Source: Paraescarpia echinospica (Eukaryota; Annelida; Polychaeta; Sabellida; Siboglinidae). From it: 64,000 bases of DNA. Below the pieces are notes generated by a model. The model had not been told where the DNA came from. It saw only the letters and a program-made list of their open reading frames with translations, and searched no databases. The stretch spans positions 10,250,140 through 10,314,139 of the forward strand of contig CM034537.1 of the NCBI GenBank assembly GCA_020002185.1, written 5' to 3'. The position numbers and the translations under genes are program-made. Positions within the stretch are counted from its first letter, which is position 1; the number at the start of each line of letters is the position of its first letter. Shown in pieces: positions 45,701 to 58,294 of the stretch.

Positions 45701-45887
45701 ATATACGCTATAACATGCCAACTGTGAAACAAGTACACAACAAATTAATATTATTCAGAGCTAACAACAGCCAATTTCTTTCTTTTCATTAACAAAACTA
45801 AAACACTGGCATAAAGAAAACGATGTCGACAAAAGGAAGTTGAATGATTTAAGTGATTATGACAGGTTTCTTGTAAACGTAAGCAAT
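42723..45887. other. No recognisable feature
   Basis: About 3 kb of AT-rich unique sequence. Open frames (for example 44229-44492 minus, Ser-rich) show no domain, and there is no element homology that I can see. Confidence 0.4.
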
Positions 45888-45919
45888 GCAGCAGCAACAG
45901 CAGCAACAGCAGCAGCAGT

Positions 45920-45960
<41 letters not shown>

Positions 45961-46002
45961 GCAGCAGCAGCAGCAGCAGTGCAGCAGCAGCAGCAGCAGC
46001 AG
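45888..46002. repeat. CAG trinucleotide tract
   Basis: About 37 CAG-type triplets on plus, with CAA and single TG interruptions (CAGCAGTGCAGCAG) that shift the frame, so it cannot encode one uninterrupted polyGln. No flanking coding sequence identified. Confidence 0.9.
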
Positions 46003-46189
46003 CAATAATTTGAGCGCGTGTTTGTGTTCGTTTTATGTGGGGGGCTTGGTGTGTGTATAGATGCGTGCGTGCGTGCGTGCGTACGCGCATGTGTGTATTG
46101 TTTTATCTTTTTATGTGTGTGTTTCACGTTCTACCATTCCGTCATTAGTTACATTCTCGCTCTTTCTAAATCATCCACTGTGTGAAATG

Positions 46190-46353
46190 TTATTCAGCAA
46201 CCATCATGTTCTTTGTTCGTGTGGCGTATGTTATTCAGCAACCATCATGTTCTTTGTTCGTGTGGCGTATGTTATTCAGCAACCATCATGTTCTTTGTTC
46301 GTGTGGCGTATGTTATTCAGCAACCATCATGTTCTGTGTTCGTGTGGCGTATG
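46190..46353. repeat. 41-bp tandem repeat, four copies
   Basis: A unit starting TTATTCAGCAACCATCATG and ending GTGTGGCGTATG is repeated four times almost perfectly (one T-to-G change in the last copy). 41 is not a multiple of three, so frames through it rotate. Confidence 0.95.
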
Positions 46354-46639
46354 TTATTGAGCTTTATCATTGACCTTGCTGTGATTCCGTCGCTTTAACG
46401 GACAGTGATTCGGCCCAGTAAACCACCTGCTCAGGAAATGAGTGAGTCGCGCAGAAGCAGCCAAACAACCAGACACATCATTAATTAGTTTGACCAAGTT
46501 ACCTCTTTCACACTATACCTAGTCACGGGCAATTACCGAACTGATGATGTAACGCTATCTGCCCAGGCTGTTTCATTTCCTGTCGGTAGACCGCGGTGTT
46601 ATCATAGCTACTTGATTTGATATAATTCATGATAATACA

Positions 46640-46685
46640 CACGCACGCACGCATGCACGCAAGCACACACGCACGCACGCACGCA

Positions 46686-46781
<96 letters not shown>
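46640..46781. repeat. CA microsatellite with CACG leader
   Basis: CACGCACG units, then about 46 CA dimers. Confidence 0.95.
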
Positions 46782-46782
<1 letters not shown>

Positions 46783-47531
46783 TAGATATTGTATTATAGC
46801 AATTGTTCTATCGACTGGTTACACCGCTCCCTGCGCCACATTGGTTCTTAGCTTAAATAACATTATCTGGGACTTTATCGTGCCATTTCACCATTTAGAA
46901 ATTCCCCTTATTACTTCGTGGGCGGCGTTGTCAATGACGTTTGGCTAGACAGTACCCTAGAGGTGGGTATTGTCGCAGAAGGATTATAACTCTTTTTGAT
47001 GGTATGGCGTTACGGAATAATACCAGGGATTATTGTCCTGTCGCGATATGAAGACCTGCTGACGACGTTTGTAAAGGTATAACTGCTCCGGTTCAGGTGG
47101 CATAGAGTCAACGTCACTTGCGTGTCATGCTTACATTAACGCCATGGCTGACGGCTGCGTGTCGCCCAGTAAACCGATGATCTGTGCATTTCGTCTCCCA
47201 GTCACAAATAGCTCTTTCTCTGTTTCGATCCATGATTAATCTCCGTTGCACACCGAAGAACAATAATCAAGACACCCCATTCAATCTTGTTTTATAGTCC
47301 CGGCGGCTACGTGACGCGTATTTCAAGTTTATGCCGAGTTATTCTCGACAATACAATCAAGCGATGTGCTCTTTCAACCTGGCTCCGTGACCTTCAGGTT
47401 TCGCCCACGTAACGTTGGTGACATACAGGGCTAGTTTCTTCATATACAGCCCCCGCACAGGTTTGTCTCGGGGCTTGTACTTTTTGGACATGTACCACTA
47501 TGAATCGTGTTGGGAGGTTTGTGGTATGATT

Positions 47532-47568
<37 letters not shown>

Positions 47569-49740
47569 ATATATATTATATATATATACGTATAAATACA
47601 TTATATATATATATATATATGCAACTCAATTGCATCCCAATCTGTTCCTCTAATCAATCACTCCCATTGCCCCTGTAATTTTCCGGATTTAGTTGTTCTC
47701 ATAAACGTGTCATTTCAGTAGTTGCTGCCCTGTTTACGTGACTATCTTCAACCTAATACTGGTATGCTAACGTTATACATTATCGTAAACAGATGTAAGC
47801 TGTTCTTCATTTATTAGTAAAGTATTTAATAATACTATAATTAATAATTTGGAAGGTATACTGTGAAATTGCTCTTACTAAGCCTAAATTATTGCTCGCA
47901 ATTTGATTATTTCATCAAAGAAAATATCAAAGTGTATTCGAAAGACTTAAATAATAGATGCTAGGTTATAGCGGAGCATGTCCGTGGAATTGTTCTTTGG
48001 TGTCTGCTAGTTCCCACAAACAAGACCAGCGAAGACCAGCAAGAAGTGCACTTGATTCGGCGAACGTCCGCACATTTGTGTTGGCATTACACCGGAAGTG
48101 ATATAATACCATTACAACCCCTCGCCCGAGAAAATGATTTCGGGTAACAGGACAAACAAGAGCGCTTTCTAAGACTCTCCCGTACATTTTATTTGACATA
48201 CTCCTGTCTGTCGTGATTCGTCTGCCTTCACCCGTGCATTTGCACTCCTTTGTATATCTCTTTCGTCGCACTCACAAACCTACAAACGCACACCATTGGT
48301 AGCCATTTCGTCAATGTACATGAAGCTACCCGCTGGGTTGGTCTTGTTCACCTCCAACATGATGATCAATCCCTCATTCTCTCTATCTTATCAAGACTAA
48401 TAATCCCCAGCACAAGTTTCTTAAAACACCGTTCCATTTTATGTTTGTTCTCCGATACGTGGGCAAGATCGGCGGTGATATGGTCAAAACCGCGGGCCAA
48501 CCGGGCCTGTGACTTGCGGCAGTTGCCGGCCCGACAGAAGATTCATGGGCCATGAGCCGTGGGCCCGCAGTTATGTCGAACACTGGCTACAATATAGTAT
48601 TGCCCTTTCTTTCAATAAGACATATACAGCAACTGTTTCAAAAACAAACATTAATATGCTGTAGATGGTATTATGGATAACACGTTTTCATGAGTAAAGT
48701 TGTGTATGTATAATATGTTATCTGTATCATGGCAGTCATTTCGCATGCAATGACATGCGTCATACTGTAAGCAACTGTGCGGACAAATATATCGTTGCGT
48801 GTCCCACGTTCGTGCGTCGCGCAATTCTGTGGCAATGCGGTATTGTGTCAGTTGTGCACTAGCAGTTGACTACTGAAGGTCAATGCTGACGACGAAATGG
48901 CACTGCAGTTTTTTATATAGCATCATGCCAACATATAATGAATTTACTTACTAATAAAATAGTTGGATAGTTATGTTAACCTATCCTTGCATTTTCTAGA
49001 CTGCTCTACCTACGATCGCTAATCAAGCGATGAAGTCATACTCTATGACTAAGATCTAACTAAGAAATCGGTCATACTGTGCTGACAAACTTCTCCTGGT
49101 ATGTCTGTAACACCCAAACAAAATTTATTTACAAAACATCGGCAGTAACATACATAATATATGCATATTTTACCCAGCATACATCACATCCACGAAGCTA
49201 AGGAACGCCGATGATGGCGGCGCGTTTGTAAATAATGCCACGTTTACATATTATAACACCGTTTTCATAGGTGTCAACACCAGCTCACGAAAACGTGGGA
49301 AAGTGCGCGAACACCAATTCTAAAGGAAACGATATTTGCGCAAAAAATAACACTAATAATCACACAATAAAAGTTTCAATGTCAAATCGTTCCAGCCATT
49401 TCCTGTTGAACCAGATTTACCTGCTTCTCAGCAACTGGTGTTTATTTTAGCACTTTTAGAAATATCGTATACTAAAAATCGTAACATAAAATGCTAGTTT
49501 GTTGAACAATTAATAGCACGAGTGTGACTTTCGAATATGCTGCTGCATTGGATTAAATACCTTTAAAAACTGGCAAACACAACGATTTCTGAGTGTTATT
49601 TCAATAAAAATGCCTCCATTGCAAAATTGGGAAATAAGCTACACTAGTATGTTCTATATATGGGATTGACCGCATGACCCAAATTACGTCAAACTAACAG
49701 AAAGTAGGACACAATTAATTGTCACCCAAGGTGATTCGAC
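46782..49740. other. Intergenic DNA with a TA microsatellite
   Basis: (TA)n tracts at 47535-47620. The rest is unique, with short open frames only. Nothing recognised. Confidence 0.4.
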
Positions 49741-49754
49741 TGCAGAGTGACGCA

Positions 49755-50075
49755 ATTGATACATCATCGCAAGGCCGGGGCGGTGACTACGTAACAGTGC
49801 CTCATGCAGATATCCTACGCAATGTACGGAAGTCAACTGAACCAAACTAGTAATTGACTTTTCCAGTTGCGACTGTACAACGTGAGAACAATGCAGACAC
49901 ACGCCCCCCCAGAACTCTGCAATTCTAAGACGATGCCACAGCTTGGCTTCAGGAATCTTACATTCGGAACGAGCTGCTGAGCGGCATTTGTAATTTAAAT
50001 AACTTCACTTCCAGAACATTACACATAACATGGGCAAAACTTGTTGGCTGAAACGAAACGAAACCTAACACCTCC
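49755..50075. repeat. Dispersed repeat also present inside E3
   Basis: Matches 54008-54300 in the same orientation at low identity. Shared blocks include TCGCAAG, TAATTGACTTT, GACTGTAC, GCAGACAC, CGCCCC and AACTTGTTG.CTGAAA. In E3 it interrupts the nuclease-like coding region, so it looks like a separately mobile short repeat. Confidence 0.55.
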
Positions 50076-50464
50076 AACAAACGATATCATTTGCACTACA
50101 ATAAACTTATGTCAGGGACAATCGCTCCCTGTTCCTTTGGAAAATGCGTCGCTTGTCGTGTCTGCTGGTTAGTAGAATCAGACGCTTGCGAAGAGAAATA
50201 ACATGACACGAGAGAACATGTAAACACGAAGAAGCCAACAAGACACACGAAACAAATAACACTTGTAAACATCAAGACTACGAAACAAATAACACTTGTA
50301 AGACCACAAAACAAAACAACACTTGAAGACAACTAATAACAAATAACAGCAAACTATCAAAGGAACACTTTTCCATTTCAGTTTTAACTCTTCCATTCTG
50401 AATCCCGCTTTCGTTGAACTATTGAGAATCTTCTACAAGTGGACCGAAGTCACCGATGCAGACA

Positions 50465-51163
50465 ATGACTCACTCACTCACTCACTCACTCACTCACTCA
50501 CTCACTCACTCACTCAATCTCCTCACTCCATCCACATCACTTTCCTCCTCCTCGTTCTCCTCCACCACTCCTCCACTCCTCTCACTCACCTCCTCCTCAC
50601 TCCTCACTCTCACTCACTCACTCACTCACTCACTCATCACTCACTCACTCATCTCACTCGTCACTCATCCCACCACCACTCACACTCACTCCACTCACAC
50701 TCACTTCACTCACTCACTCCACCCCTCCCTCCCACTCACTCCTCCTCCTCACTCCCACTCCTCACTCACTCACTCACTCACTCACTCACTCACTCACTCA
50801 CTCACTCACTCACTCACTCACTCACTCACTCACTCACTCACTCACTCACTCACTCACTCATTCACTCACTCATTCACTCACTCACTCGCTCACTCGCTCA
50901 CTCGCTCACTCGCTCACACGCTCACTCGCTCACTCGCTCACTCATTCACTCATTCACTCATTCACTCATTCACTCATTCATTCACTCGCTCATTTACTCA
51001 AACACTCACAAACTCACTCACCCACTCTTTCATTCATTCAATCACTCACTCACCCACTCACACACTCACTCATTCACGCACTCACTCTCTCTCCCACTCA
51101 CTCACTCACTCACTCACTCACTCACTCACTCACTCACTCACTCACTCACTCACTCACTTACTC
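50465..51163. repeat. ~0.7 kb ACTC tetranucleotide tract
   Basis: CACT/ACTC units with diverged middle parts (CTCC-rich at 50520-50760; GCTC and ATTC variants at 50870-51000) and pure blocks at both ends. Long Thr-His-Ser-Leu frames are artefacts. Confidence 0.95.
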
Positions 51164-52495
51164 ATGTTGGCCATTGTTGTCGAACTCTATTGGCTACCAT
51201 ATATTTTTGTTAATGAGTCATTACATATACAACTTGGTCTTCAATAATCAGCAGATTATAAGTTGTGCTGTTGGTGCTCGTCAAACTACACTGCTAATCT
51301 GCAGTCAAATCGACATTGAAAGATGTGCTAAAGAGTTCTGCACTGGTCGATGGAATGAAACTGACCAGGCACGCCGAACTCACTGCGACAGTGCGGAGAA
51401 CGACGTGCGTGTGTGAGCAGTTGTCCTGGAAGATAACTGTCATGAAATGCAAAATGCGGACGCTGCTAACAGAAGGACACTTGAATGACAAAATGTTGCT
51501 TCCAAGTGCCAATCCATATGTGACTCGTTTAGAGACGTACGAAAAGAGAGGTTTTCACAATAGTGAAGTTGCATTTCACGATCAGTTGTATAATGAATAA
51601 TGTATACAAATATTGAATAAAAAAATCCGTTTTTGATTACAATGAAACACTGACACTTAATATTAATATGCAATAGCCATTACACGATACAACTGTTACT
51701 CATTTATGTATTGTATGACGTTTACTTAAACATAGTTGCTATTGATCATGCATACACGGTGTGGTTAGTATTACTAATGTTTCTCTATTAACAGTGATTT
51801 TATTGTATAATGAGTTCTAAATATATCAAGTATATCAAGATATCACGAATGCAATAAGCTGTAAGCTAAACTCCAGCATCCAGCAACGGCATCAAACGTA
51901 TAAGTAGCCATGGTAACCATGGTAACCATGGTAACCATGGTAACCATGCTGACGTATTTCTTGTTACTCTATTTACAATGGTTGCCGACCTTGCATAAGA
52001 TCTTAAAGTTGCATATCAAACGTTCGAATTATTTCTATCCAAGAGAAAATATCACTATGGATTTCATAAAATGTAGCATGTTGTACGCGTCTGTATACGT
52101 TCAGCAAGCTACACGCCTGTAATTATAAGCATTTTCCATGCATTAACAGTTCAAAAATTAATTATTATCGTGCTTTTATCTCGGCCAGAAGAATGCAACA
52201 CTCACATCATTAGCAAACACGCCGATGGTGTCATGTTAGATACGTGAACCGAAGGTCACACAAGGACGACGTAACAATGACGTGAGTACTTGCATTAATA
52301 TGTTACTGGTTTTTACAGTGAATGATATTGAACGACAGCACATGCGCTGAAGGTCTTCGTTGAGGCCTCGATATTGCCACATTGAGGTGAAGGTGAAGTT
52401 AAGAACGAATTAAGCCCAACTGATTGGGATCAAACGCAAATCATAGCTGATGTGATTCGCGTCAAATGGCATGACTCAGAAAACAGTAGAACTAA
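51164..52495. other. Intergenic DNA with a 9-bp palindromic minisatellite
   Basis: Four copies of CCATGGTAA lie at 51909-51947, forming overlapping palindromes. Elsewhere short open frames without recognisable domain (51316-51600 plus). Confidence 0.45.
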
Positions 52496-52958
52496 TAGTA
52501 CAGCGGCTAAGGGACACGATTGTGCACTTATTGACAAAAAGCATGACAATTGGCACACATGTAGATTATGATATATAGATTCATTTCAAGCTAGGTACCC
52601 ATCGCTATCAACATGGTACTTAGCCGCCATGTTGATTTTAAAAATGACCGCTTCGGAAATCCATTATCCATATATGTCAGCTTCTAAGCAACATAGAAAC
52701 ATGTTCTTGGTGTTACACCCAACATTTTCAAAGTCAAGGAATCCATTTCTGCCATATATAGTATTCAAGGATAAAGGCCGTATTGAAATTCAAGATGGCT
52801 GCCACGGAAATCCATTATCCAGATATATCAGCTTCTAAGCAACATAAAACATGTTCTTTGTGTTTAAACCAACATTTTCAGGGTCAAGGAATCCATTTCT
52901 GCCATATGTTATATCCTCAGATGACGGCCATATTGAAATTCAAGATGGCAGCCCTGCG
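52496..52958. repeat. Solo E2-type TIR
   Basis: Starts TAGTACAGCGGCTAAGGGAC and follows the E2 left TIR for about 460 bp: GTGCACTTATTGAC, TAGCCGCCATGTTGAT, TCTAAGCAACATAGAAACAT, TCAAGGAATCCATTTCTGCC, CAAGATGGCTGCCA. No inverted partner or coding region follows; instead E3's left TIR begins about 190 bp on. A remnant of another E2 family member. Confidence 0.85.
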
Positions 52959-53144
52959 TATGCGTTTTACGAACATTATTGAGGTTGAGGAATCCATATG
53001 TGGTTCATATAACTATGAATACGTATTCACGAGTATGTCAGTTCTTGTTGGCAGTTGATTCTGAGCTATATTCTGAACAATAAGGTAAATGGCCATGCAT
53101 ATACTGGTGAAGAGAAATAATTAATTGATTAAGAATGGACAACA

Positions 53145-53420
53145 CAAATGGTTATATTTTTATATTTTAAGAACTACATAACCTAGAACCACAAAGTTGA
53201 CGTCAAAATGTAGGTTTTTCGATGCGATGATTTAAAATAATTATATTACTGTTGATCTTCGTTGACTTTCAGAAGTCCTCCACTATTTTGAAATATCTGC
53301 CGTTTTGAAAGATGGCATCTCATAAAATATTTTAAGATGTACACATCCTAGAACCACGACGTTGATGTCACAAACATTATGTTTTGGGATGCAACTATTT
53401 TAAAGGTGTTACTTAAATAT
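53145..53420. repeat. E3 left TIR, inner part
   Basis: Two subrepeats with CCTAGAACCAC(A/G)A(A/C)GTTGA. The outer portion matching 55500-55918 was not found. Confidence 0.65.
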
Positions 53421-53671
53421 TGTATGGAACGGGCAAAGTCACTTCAAACATTCAATTAGTAACGTGGCCATGATGCCTAACCCCAAAATCGACACAAAGG
53501 ATTCCTAAACAGTTCACACATCCCGCTGACATCCGTCTCATTTGCACAGCATTGTGCAGCGCAGTTTGGCTTTTAAACACCGACAATGTCCTCTGCAGCC
53601 TTTCGAGCAGCCGTACTTGATGATCGGCGACAAGAAAACCAAAATCTAAGTAAACGCTTAATGTCAGATTT

Positions 53672-54081
53672 ATGTCTCTAACGAAAGGCTATCATGATAT
53701 TATGTTTGTGTTTGATACCTATAATATTGATTCACTCAAATGTGCCACAAAAGAGAAACGACAACAACAGTATGAACCAGTTCAATGCCAGACGGGGAAT
53801 AAAACAAGCATCCAGCATATCACGATAAAGCGGTTCCTTTCACATAATAAACAAAAGCTGATTTGACAGACTACCTGATAGTGCAAGTAATTGAGAACAG
53901 TGATTCGTCAAAGCTGATCATCGTGTTTGCGACAGGGCAAAACAGATACAATAGAAATGTGTGGTTTCACGACAATAATCACGAGAAAACTGACACTCAG
54001 TCTTGGTATCTCGTGCCATCCTCGCAAGCCAGAGGTGATGACTGCGTACAGTATCCCTGTACATGTATGGAAATCAGCTGA
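53672..54081 (+). pseudogene. E3 nuclease-like fragment, N-terminal
   Basis: IMFVFDTYNIDSLKCATKEKR then TSIQHITIKRFLSHNKQKL in one frame, and DLTDYLIVQV then FHDNNHEKTDT in the next after a shift near 53863. The FDTY..DSLK..T..KR block is the counterpart of DRYFADSLKQSTRE in E2, and NNHEKTDT that of THEEADTR (XPG-I-like acidic motif; here EKTDT). Coding is then lost into the ~300 bp repeat at 54008-54300. The N-terminal transposase region is absent. Confidence 0.6.
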
Positions 54082-54300
54082 ATCAAGCTAATAATTGACT
54101 TTGCCGGTCTCGACTGTACCACCTGAGAGAACAGTGCAGACACCCGCCCCAACTGCACTCCAAATCAAAGACTAGGCCAGCGACATCAGGGAATTTCAAC
54201 ATTTTCACGAGTGGCTCAGCTGTAGTGTGTATTCAAATAATTACTTCTACTCCCCGAACAATAATCATGACGTGGACAAACTTGTTGACTGAAATGAAGA
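54008..54300. repeat. Repeat inserted in E3 coding region
   Basis: Diverged copy of 49755-50075, same orientation. It falls between the two nuclease-like fragments. Confidence 0.5.
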
Positions 54301-54429
54301 CCACCGGCAAGCGATAGTATTGGCTGAGCTTATCTTCGGAGTTTCACAAGGCGATCTGCCTGCAGCGCCCCCTGGCACGCGACGATGTCTCGTGCTGCAG
54401 AGCTAACGTTCTTCTCGGCAGACATTATG

Positions 54430-54780
54430 ATGTACTCCACAGAAACATGTCAATCTCAATGACATCGGGAAGTGTCCAAACACAGCTAATCTGGAAAGCT
54501 ATAGGTGTCAAGAAGGCTAAAGCTTTGAACGCCTTCCTCCGGGGATGGATAACACTGGGAGGTTCTCGTGAATAGACAAGACAACCTTGTTGCAAGTTTA
54601 TCACAATACAAAGTGGTGTCATCAAAGCTCTGGATTTTGCTTGCTCATGCCGACGACGTGACAGAGAATCAGTTTTCCACATAGTCAATTACGTATGTAC
54701 TGCACACGCACCAAACGGGAATCTTGATCGACATACCTGGCATGCACAGATCTGTGTATGTACAGCACCGACTGCCAAAA
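54430..54780 (+). pseudogene. E3 nuclease-like fragment, C-terminal
   Basis: Reads VQTQLIWKAIGVKKAKALNAF, the block that in this family precedes the HA.(T/S)G.DT motif. That motif itself is not recognisable, and a frame-shifted remainder includes VNYVCTAHAPNGN. No Cys-rich tail was found. Confidence 0.45.
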
Positions 54781-55289
54781 TTATGATGACTGTCGTATGA
54801 GGATGTTCACTGACTATTGGGTCCATTAGTCGTGCGTCATTGCCCATATTTGGTGTGGGTCGTCGAGGTGATCCGCTATCCTGGCTATACACAACCGAAA
54901 GTTGTGCAATGTCTATTAAGGGACCCAAACGATGCAGCGGTATTCTGTTGGATAATGTCACATTTAAAACGTGAGAGTAACATATAAGTTCGTCAGGTGA
55001 CCGGCCAAAATGTGCAGCTGAAAAAATAGTGAACTGTTTCCCTCGTTTGAATGCAATACGCACTGACACCCCTACTTGCAGTTGTTGTATATAGCCCGCC
55101 AAGGGCCGTTGCTACGAAACTGGATGTAATTGCTAATCGTCCCAATAGTATTGATATTCTTTGTGTGTCTCATTCACTTGTACACTTGAATTGTTTGATG
55201 TGTTTAAATAAATTCTTTTGACTTTGACTTTGAATATTCTTTAAAGTTTCATCTCACGCATGTGAACAGATGGTGGCCCTACCAGAAGT

Positions 55290-55918
55290 GCATATCAAAT
55301 TTACAAGATACATCTTAAGATATGAGCATAACAGGCTTCATCGGGCGTCATCATTTAAAATGGCGGATATATGAAAGTCAACGAAGGTCAAACGTAATAT
55401 TTTTTTTTTTGAAACCATTGCATCTACATTTTTACATCAACTTTGTGGCTCTAGGTTACACAGTTCTTAAAATATTGAAATAATAGGTTTTGAGGTACGC
55501 CATTTTTTTAAATGGCAGATATATGAATGTCGCCGAAGGTCAAATTTTTTCAATCGCTATCGACCAAACTATTTAAAAGCGTAAACATTAGGGCTGTATG
55601 TGACATAATTGTTGATATATCGTGACATTTGTATTAAATACCGCCATCTATACAAATGGCAGATGTGAATATTGGAGAAGTTAAAATGTAACAAATGACA
55701 TCGTTGATCTCTAGAATTATATATAGGCACACACATTATAGCTCTAGGTGACACAGTATATATGGAAAGATATCTGGAAAATTTATTTTGGCGTCCAATT
55801 TTGACAATTCAAAATGGTCGCCTTAAATGCTTTTGGGGAAATGGAAACATTGGGTTGGTAATGTATTGGTTTGCTAATCTAAAAAAAAACCGGCGAAAAT
55901 ACGTAGTGACCCCGACTA
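55290..55918. repeat. E3 right TIR
   Basis: Subrepeats of ~170 bp with AAATGGC(A/G)GATATATGAA, TGTCGCCGAAGGTCAAA-like and CTCTAGGT(T/G)ACACAG. Ends GACTA at 55918. Confidence 0.65.
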
Positions 55919-57638
55919 TATACTGAATTAGGCTCATATACAAAATATCTCTGTAATGATTCGTCTTGTCAACAAATCAAAATTTATTTTGACATTCCTT
56001 TCATTGACGCAAATTAAACGCTCACGCGAAATACTGTTGATGCGAAATAAACGCCAATTTCTACATCCAGTTGACATAATGCAAATCAGAATCCACCGAT
56101 TATTGTAAGTTATTATAGCATTCAGCTGTTCGTCCATTTTATGCTGATTATGAGAAAATGTATTTTTCTTTTATAGTCAGCTTTATTGCCACCCGATATG
56201 ATTAGACGTTGCAACGAGAGCAGGAACGTATGATGTATTTAATTTGAGTATACATTCACAATATCATGGCACAGGTAATCAAATACTCGCGTCTATAATG
56301 ACACCCATAAATAGGAAATTAAGTGAAATTTCGTGTAACTTTGATTGCATTTTATTTTATTTCCAGTCCAACTTGCAAACAATGTTACAATACAATAGAG
56401 CTGAACAGAGGAGAATACCTAACGTGAAGTTTGTGCATTGGCCATTAACACCATGCAAATGCAAATTTTGTATTAACACATGTGTGTAGCGGCGAACTTA
56501 TAAAAACTATGCTAATATTCAGTAATAACCAAAATACCTATCGATATATTGTCTGGGCCCAGTATGTATTTCTAATCCTAACAACGTCTCGAGTGTCATG
56601 ATTGACTATTACCGAGAAATGGTCTTGCCAACGATTTAGGATACCTTTCTTGTCCTTGCTTGTTGAGGCGCCTCTATAATGTGTTTAGTTAATTGTCTTT
56701 GCCGGGTTTACATACCCCTCTAGGGACACACATCTGTAGCTACATAGCTCAAATGCTCTCTTATTAATCGGTACATTAATTTTGAACCTTATAATTGCAC
56801 AATATGAAATAAAAAGTTATCATGAAATAAAGAAAATATGCCCATTCTACGAAAAAGTGCATGTAGAGTGGGGCAGGCAAATATGGCCATTTATCAAAAT
56901 TAGTTATCACGCATAATATTGGAACTGGTTACTTTTGATACTACACGTATATAATGTATATTGTTCGCAACGCGTGTAATATTATATATTATTTTACGTA
57001 ATGCATATCTACAGCTGCGTAATATTACTTTTTAGCAAACACCGTTCTCATACAATTATAGTGGTTTTCCTCCCCCTGCTTTATTGCCAAAGACCAGTGA
57101 GAATATAGAGATGGGTGAAGCAATGCTACCCGCCATGTCCATTTATTTATGAAGCGATAGAGTGTTGTGTGTAATGTAACAATATATGTGAAATGCTACG
57201 TAACTCCTGCAAATATAGGCATACCTAGCGCACTCGAATTGATTGACGTCACAGAAATACCGTTAAAACGCAATTTGGCAATATTCTAGTATTAATCAAA
57301 GGCATAAAGCAGCGCACGGTGATAGATAACATTACTAATTAACTAGTAAGAATCTGTTCGTTTTTCTTTATGTCTGGGTGCACTCGTTTGACAACTACGT
57401 TTTGCAAGACATTTAATGATGACCAAAACCGAGTGGCCAATAGCACCTCTGCACGTACCAAAAGTAAATCACGTTTCTCGCCACCACAGCAAGGTAGGCA
57501 CGCTCGTCACGTATGCACCAATTAAGGCACGGTGGACAGACATGGATACAACCGAGTATTACTTCTAGATTTAAGACAACACTACAAGAAATATACACAT
57601 ATACTGTTGTATCTATACAATCAGCAACACCACTAACA

Positions 57639-57673
<35 letters not shown>

Positions 57674-58294
57674 CATTGAAGATATGTATATATATATATA
57701 TATATATATATCGACCAATATGTAATCATATGAACTGGCTACCGATAACTATTATTAATCTTAATTATATTAACAACCAAACGTATATATAGCTCGACGT
57801 GTTTAGGATTAAAAAACAACATAGTACAATGAAATGTTATTACCCGCCCCTCCCCTAACGCAACGAGCCATGTTGTTTTAACTACTGACTTTACAACACC
57901 CGAATAACATAGTAATTGTTCTGCGGCAACACCATTTTTACGGTCAAACACATTATCACTTTTTTCAGAACATGCACAGTCGCCAGTTGTACTACGCTAT
58001 CACATCGAGAGAAAAAGGAATAGAGGTTGACCCAGGTTGCTAAACAAAATTAAAAAAGAACAGAGCATGATGCTAGAATAACTCGGACAGGCAACTTGAG
58101 AGAGGCAAGAAAAGCGGAGACTGTGCTGGAGAGTCGCCAAACTTGGGAACCGACTTGGCGGCACAAGGTGACAGTGTGGTCACCTCGTATTGTAGACATA
58201 TACATTTTATAATATTCTTCTGTGCTCTGTAGTAAGTGCCGATACATTTAATATACGATGCTTAAATACTGAGATCTTTCTTACCATTGTGTTT
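55919..58294. other. Intergenic DNA with a TA microsatellite
   Basis: TA tracts at 57640-57711. Otherwise unique AT-rich sequence; no gene or element recognised. Confidence 0.4.

Larger units (their letters stand above)
53145..55918 (+). mobile_element. DNA transposon E3 (Academ-like), left-truncated
   Basis: Inverted repeats: 53145-53420 (TTTTAAGAACTACATAACC, AACCACAAAGTTGA, TCTTCGTTGACTTTC) match the reverse complement of about 55290-55500 (TTTTAAGAACTGTGTAACC, GCCACAAAGTTGATG, CCTTCGTTGACTTTC). The right TIR extends to a TAGTCGGGGTCACTACG tip (minus) at 55918, sharing TAGT with E1 and E2. The left tip is missing. Coding remnants on plus (53672-54081 and 54430-54700) are of the same nuclease family. 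Highly degraded. Confidence 0.65.

Noticed and set aside
50422..51247. Two overlapping 263-codon frames
   Set aside because: Thr-His-Ser-Leu low complexity from the ACTC tract; both frames are open only because the repeat lacks stops.
54425..55102. Two minus-strand frames of 87 and 137 codons
   Set aside because: 54425-54688 is antisense to the E3 nuclease fragment. 54689-55102 has no recognisable motif and lies within E3.
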